Shown here in pieces: positions 14,518-17,672 of a stretch of DNA of 17,672 nt (its first letter is position 1; the number at the start of each line of letters is the position of its first letter). The DNA is from Chloroflexota bacterium. GTDB taxonomy: Bacteria; Chloroflexota; Anaerolineae; B4-G1. Both the position numbers and the translations under genes were made by a program. The notes beneath the pieces were generated by a model that searched no databases, was not told the origin of the DNA, and saw only the letters and a program-made list of their open reading frames with translations. The DNA lies in assembly GCA_011046405.1 (NCBI GenBank), contig DSAR01000412.1, positions 1 through 17,672 on the forward strand, given 5' to 3'.

Positions 14518-16833
14518 CTAGCGAGCGCTCAATACCATGAGGTAATGGGCCACGACCTGACCGCTTTCCAACAGGGACGCTTGATCCAGGTGGGCTATCG
14601 TATCGGCGGGCGTCCCGGAAAGCGTGTCTCCCGGCCGGACGATCGCCAGACCCGAGTAGGATTTATCGGCCGAGGCGTAACGACCGCTCCGGTCGAGGAA
14701 GAAGAAAGGCCACTCGTCCAACGCTTTCGTCCGGGCCCCCAGGCGGCGGGCGCTGTCGTCGAAGGCGCGGGCCAACCCCACCCCCATCCCCGCGCGGGCC
14801 AGCCGCGACTCGCCCGCGCCCACGCCGTGAACGATCACGGTTATCCAGGTATCGGAGACCTTCGAAGCGGGCATCACCGGGCTTTGGACGAAATGAGACC
14901 CACCGTTCTCGTCCAGTGCGGCGAAGACGACCGTCCGCTTGGGCTCGAATCCAAGGTCATGCCACAGGCGTGCCGTCTCCAGCATCACGGCGACGCCGCT
15001 GGCGTTCTCGTCGGCGCCGGGATAGATCGCGTCCTCGTTCGACTGCGACGCGGTGTAAGAGACCGCCAGCAGAATACGGTCGCCCTCGGTCCGTTGGTCA
15101 GCGGCCGGGATGTAACCGACGACATTGACCGCCGGCGTCTCCTCGTAGGTCAACCCAATCTGCAAACGAAGCGGGATGTCGGTCTCCAGCCTGATCGGTT
15201 CCCCGGCCTCCATCCTGGCCCGGAGTTCCTTGAGATCCAGCCCGCGCTCCGCCAACAAGCGCGCAGCAGCAGACTCCCCAATGAGAAGATGTGGATAAGA
15301 GAAGGCAGCGCCGAAGGCGTGTGAGAAACGGGGAGGCAGATCACGCCGCCACACTGCATCATCCGCCACGACGCGCAGGGCGACGGTGTTCTCTGGCACC
15401 CGGTAGTTGTACGGCGCGTACAGGTCGTCATCGGGATCGAGCAACATGAAAAAGCCATTGGCGACGACACGCTCGCGTGTGTTTCCCACGATGGTCAGGC
15501 GTCCTTCCCGCGACCCTTGGGCGGAGAAGCACTGCCTGGGATCGAAGGTGATGGCCTGATCGAAGCGGGCGCCGGAATCCAACACCTCCAACACCGGTTC
15601 CTGGGTCACGCGCCCGTGATAGGTTTTGTAGAATTGAAAATAATCGCCGCTCTGTAAGGGGGTCAGGCCAGCCTGCTCAAATTGATGGGCAATATAGCCA
15701 GCAGCCTGGAAACCACCGTCCGGCCCGGGTGGGCGCCCCGCCAGTTCCGCCTGGGTCAAATAGCCGACGTCATTCCACGCCCGCTGCAGGCTGAACTCGC
15801 GCGCCAAGTCGACGAACTGGGCTTCGGTCCCGGAGTGACGCAGAAGCGCCCGCATCCCCAGGAACAGGAGCGCGATCACCAGTGCGAGCCGCAGCAATGA
15901 CCAGCCACTGGGATGGAAACGTCCCTTTTCGATAAAACGCTGCAAGCCATACCCGAAGAGATTGAATCCCAAAATGGCGACGAAAAAGGCCGCCGCCGGC
16001 GCCATGGGGAGCCAGGGGTAACGACGGAAGTATCGCCAGGAGACGCCCAACATCGCGCCCCAATCGGGCACGTCGAAATAATGAATCGCCCCGACGGCGT
16101 CGTCGGTGTATAGGCCGCCGCCACCGATGAAGATGTTCAGGAAACCCAACTCTCCCAGCAGGAGCAACACGCTCCCCATCTCCAGGGCCGCCAACGCCAG
16201 CAACGTCGAGAGTAGATTGGGCAACACGTGGCGACTGAGGATCTGCAAGGGGCTGAGGCCAATGGCCCGCGAGGCCAGGACGAAGAGCCTGTTGCGCAGG
16301 GTCAGAACGTGGCCGCGCACGATCTGCGCCACCTCCCCCCACCCCACCAGGGAGAGCGCGACCAGGAACGCGACCTGCCCACGCCTGACGCCCACGGCGA
16401 ACACCAGCAGAATCGCCAAAATCAGGGCCGGGATGGCAGCCAAGAACTCGGTCACGGTGGTGCAGGCACGATCCAGCCAACTATTAGGCCACCAGCCGGA
16501 TAACGTACCCAGGACGAAGCCCAGGAAAAGGCGCACCAACACCGCCATCGAAGCGATAACCAACGTCTGCCGCGCCCCGTGGAGGAGCATCGAGAGCATA
16601 TCCCGCCCCTGCTCGTCGGTTCCCAGGGGGTAGAGCGAACCGGGTTCGATAGGCGCCCGCTGCAACTCCCCGTCGATGGTCTGCACGCGATCCCGCAAAT
16701 AGGGATTATGCGGGGCCAGTTCCGGCCCAAACACAGCGATCAGGACGAAGGCCAGGACCAGGACAGAACCGACGATGAAGGATTGATCGCGAGCGCCGCG
16801 CTTGAAGCGCTCCCACAAACTTTGGCTCTTCAC
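14518..16833 (-). CDS. DppC-type ABC permease fused to degenerate M28 peptidase-like domain
   Basis: This 771-residue protein has two halves. Residues 1-300 are a Dpp/Opp permease with six membrane segments and the EAA loop that docks the ATPase (about 167-206, e.g. SRAIGLSPLQILSRHVLPN). After a seventh helix (about 311-331) comes an M28-aminopeptidase-like domain (about 335-771) with PGADENASGVAVMLE (Asp608), FAALDEN (Asp641-Glu642) and TPADT (741-745). Several expected metal ligands are missing: the usual HxD is Ser592/Thr594, and the His before TPxDT is Gly740. The domain is therefore probably not a normal zinc peptidase. The seventh helix should place it outside, where it might bind peptides for import. 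The start is GTG at 16831-16833, overlapping the upstream stop by 4 bp, with AAGGAGG 10 nt before it. The open frame further upstream lies inside the other permease gene. Confidence 0.88.
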   Translation of the reverse strand: MKSQSLWERFKRGARDQSFIVGSVLVLAFVLIAVFGPELAPHNPYLRDRVQTIDGELQRAPIEPGSLYPLGTDEQGRDMLSMLLHGARQTLVIASMAVLVRLFLGFVLGTLSGWWPNSWLDRACTTVTEFLAAIPALILAILLVFAVGVRRGQVAFLVALSLVGWGEVAQIVRGHVLTLRNRLFVLASRAIGLSPLQILSRHVLPNLLSTLLALAALEMGSVLLLLGELGFLNIFIGGGGLYTDDAVGAIHYFDVPDWGAMLGVSWRYFRRYPWLPMAPAAAFFVAILGFNLFGYGLQRFIEKGRFHPSGWSLLRLALVIALLFLGMRALLRHSGTEAQFVDLAREFSLQRAWNDVGYLTQAELAGRPPGPDGGFQAAGYIAHQFEQAGLTPLQSGDYFQFYKTYHGRVTQEPVLEVLDSGARFDQAITFDPRQCFSAQGSREGRLTIVGNTRERVVANGFFMLLDPDDDLYAPYNYRVPENTVALRVVADDAVWRRDLPPRFSHAFGAAFSYPHLLIGESAAARLLAERGLDLKELRARMEAGEPIRLETDIPLRLQIGLTYEETPAVNVVGYIPAADQRTEGDRILLAVSYTASQSNEDAIYPGADENASGVAVMLETARLWHDLGFEPKRTVVFAALDENGGSHFVQSPVMPASKVSDTWITVIVHGVGAGESRLARAGMGVGLARAFDDSARRLGARTKALDEWPFFFLDRSGRYASADKSYSGLAIVRPGDTLSGTPADTIAHLDQASLLESGQVVAHYLMVLSAR

Positions 16834-17672
16834 GTCGCGCTGACCTCCTTGATCCGCAATCTCGGGTCCAGGAAGAGATAGAGAATCTCCAGCGCGATGT
16901 TGATCAGGACGAAGAGAATCGCCAGAGGCAGGACCATGCCGAGCACCGTCGTGGTATCGTGCAGGTCGATGGCGGTCAGGAGCATCTGACCGATCCCTCC
17001 CCAACTGAAGATGTACTCGACGATGGGCAGGATAGCCAGGCTGAAGCGCAAGGAGACGGCCATGGTCGTCAGCAGGGGCACGCTGGCGTTGCGCAGCACG
17101 TGACGGATCAGGACAATGCGAGGACGCAAACCCTTGGCGTGAGCCGTGCGCACGAAGTCAGCATCCAGGATCTCGGTCAATGCATTGTAGCCCAGTCGCA
17201 TCACGTTGGCGGCAGGCCGGGCCGCCAGCACGAGCGCCGGCAGGATCAGGTGGGCGTCCCACCCAAAGCCGTAGATGGGGATGAAATCGACGCCGCTGAC
17301 GCGATAGAGCCAGACGTTGAACCAGATGAGCAGCATCGCGGCAAAGTAGCTGGGCGTCGAGACGCCTAACACAGAGATGAAGACCAGCAGGCCGGAAAAT
17401 CGTGTCCGGCGGCGCAACGCGGCGACGACGCCCAGCGGCAATCCAATGACGAGTGCCAACGCCTGGGCGACGAGCAACAAGCCCAACGAACGGGGGAAGG
17501 CGCGGGCCAACTCACCGAGCACAGGACGGGCTCTCGTTCTCACCGTGAGCGCCCGCACCACCCCCATGTCTCCCCGGGCCATATTGACCAGATAATGCTC
17601 GGTGAAATCGGCAGCGACCGGGATACTGTCGAGCAGAGCGGACAGGCCGCCGCCCTGGCCCATGTGCATCGC
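16830..17672 (-). CDS. DppB-type ABC transporter permease (partial, 5' end outside window)
   Basis: This is the inner-membrane permease subunit of a peptide/oligopeptide ABC importer, partner of the following DppC-type gene. About 280 residues are visible, with five membrane segments and the EAA loop FVRTAHAKGLRPRIVLIRHVLRN. The C-terminus YLFLDPRLR is typical of DppB/GsiC permeases. The first membrane helix and perhaps 40-50 N-terminal residues are beyond the right edge; the frame is open to the end, and the first Met there (17667-17669) is probably internal. The TGA stop overlaps the GTG start of the fusion permease (16830-16833), so the pair is translationally coupled. The solute-binding protein and ATPases are expected upstream of the window edge. 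Confidence 0.92.
   Translation of the reverse strand, partial: AMHMGQGGGLSALLDSIPVAADFTEHYLVNMARGDMGVVRALTVRTRARPVLGELARAFPRSLGLLLVAQALALVIGLPLGVVAALRRRTRFSGLLVFISVLGVSTPSYFAAMLLIWFNVWLYRVSGVDFIPIYGFGWDAHLILPALVLAARPAANVMRLGYNALTEILDADFVRTAHAKGLRPRIVLIRHVLRNASVPLLTTMAVSLRFSLAILPIVEYIFSWGGIGQMLLTAIDLHDTTTVLGMVLPLAILFVLINIALEILYLFLDPRLRIKEVSAT

Noticed and set aside
14465..14520. CGGGC/GCCCG stem near the end of the fusion permease gene as a terminator
   Set aside because: The stem is only 5 bp with a long loop and no T-run follows.
14473..15324. 283-codon + strand reading frame opposite the M28-like domain
   Set aside because: It has low-complexity Arg/Gly-rich composition typical of antisense frames and no motif, and it starts inside intergenic sequence without a ribosome site.
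16834..17004. 57-residue N-terminal extension of the fusion permease
   Set aside because: It lies inside the upstream permease gene in another frame. The GTG with AAGGAGG and 4-bp overlap is the better start.

Overview
This 17.7-kb window looks like a piece of a bacterial chromosome, most likely from a Chloroflexota (Anaerolineae-like) genome. The taxonomic guess rests on recalled protein flavour: the CxxxC zinc finger in DnaG, a primary sigma factor with a lineage-type insertion in region 3, the MoxR/DUF58/TgpA set and a DUF6765 protein. It also rests on intergenic regions rich in short palindromic repeats. It was not tested by any search. No rRNA, tRNA, CRISPR array, integrase or insertion-sequence transposase was found.

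Layout. Positions 1-3815 on the + strand carry two core information-processing genes, dnaG (primase) and rpoD/sigA (primary sigma factor), in the classical macromolecular-synthesis order but without a recognisable rpsU. Everything after that is on the - strand. Positions 4126-6724 hold a DUF6765 protein with phospholipase C/P1-nuclease-like His/Asp motifs and an unrecognised secreted or membrane protein of 453 residues. Positions 7054-7893 hold an orphan response regulator (NtrC-flavoured receiver plus PhoB-type winged helix) with a near-consensus sigma-70 promoter at 8012-8040. Positions 8074-14226 hold a compact four-gene operon. In transcription order it encodes a membrane-anchored HExxH peptidase, a MoxR AAA+ ATPase, a DUF58 protein and a TgpA-like membrane transglutaminase. 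Positions 14518 to the right edge hold the two permease genes of a Dpp/Opp-type ABC peptide importer. The second of these is fused to a C-terminal M28-peptidase-like domain that has lost several expected metal-binding residues.

How the genes fit together. DnaG and the sigma factor are housekeeping. The peptidase-MoxR-DUF58-TgpA operon is a cell-envelope system. The ATPase probably acts as a chaperone for the cytoplasmic side of DUF58/TgpA, and the transglutaminase and metallopeptidase domains probably face the outside. The ABC genes would need solute-binding and ATPase subunits encoded beyond the right edge. Nothing in the sequence ties the response regulator to a specific target.

The gaps between genes hold at least four families of small palindromic or inverted repeats. 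The best are a ~100-bp MITE-like element (two copies, with further isolated palindromes) and a GC-rich hairpin family whose two members have similar flanks but different, self-complementary arms. The most unusual protein is the permease/pseudo-M28 fusion.
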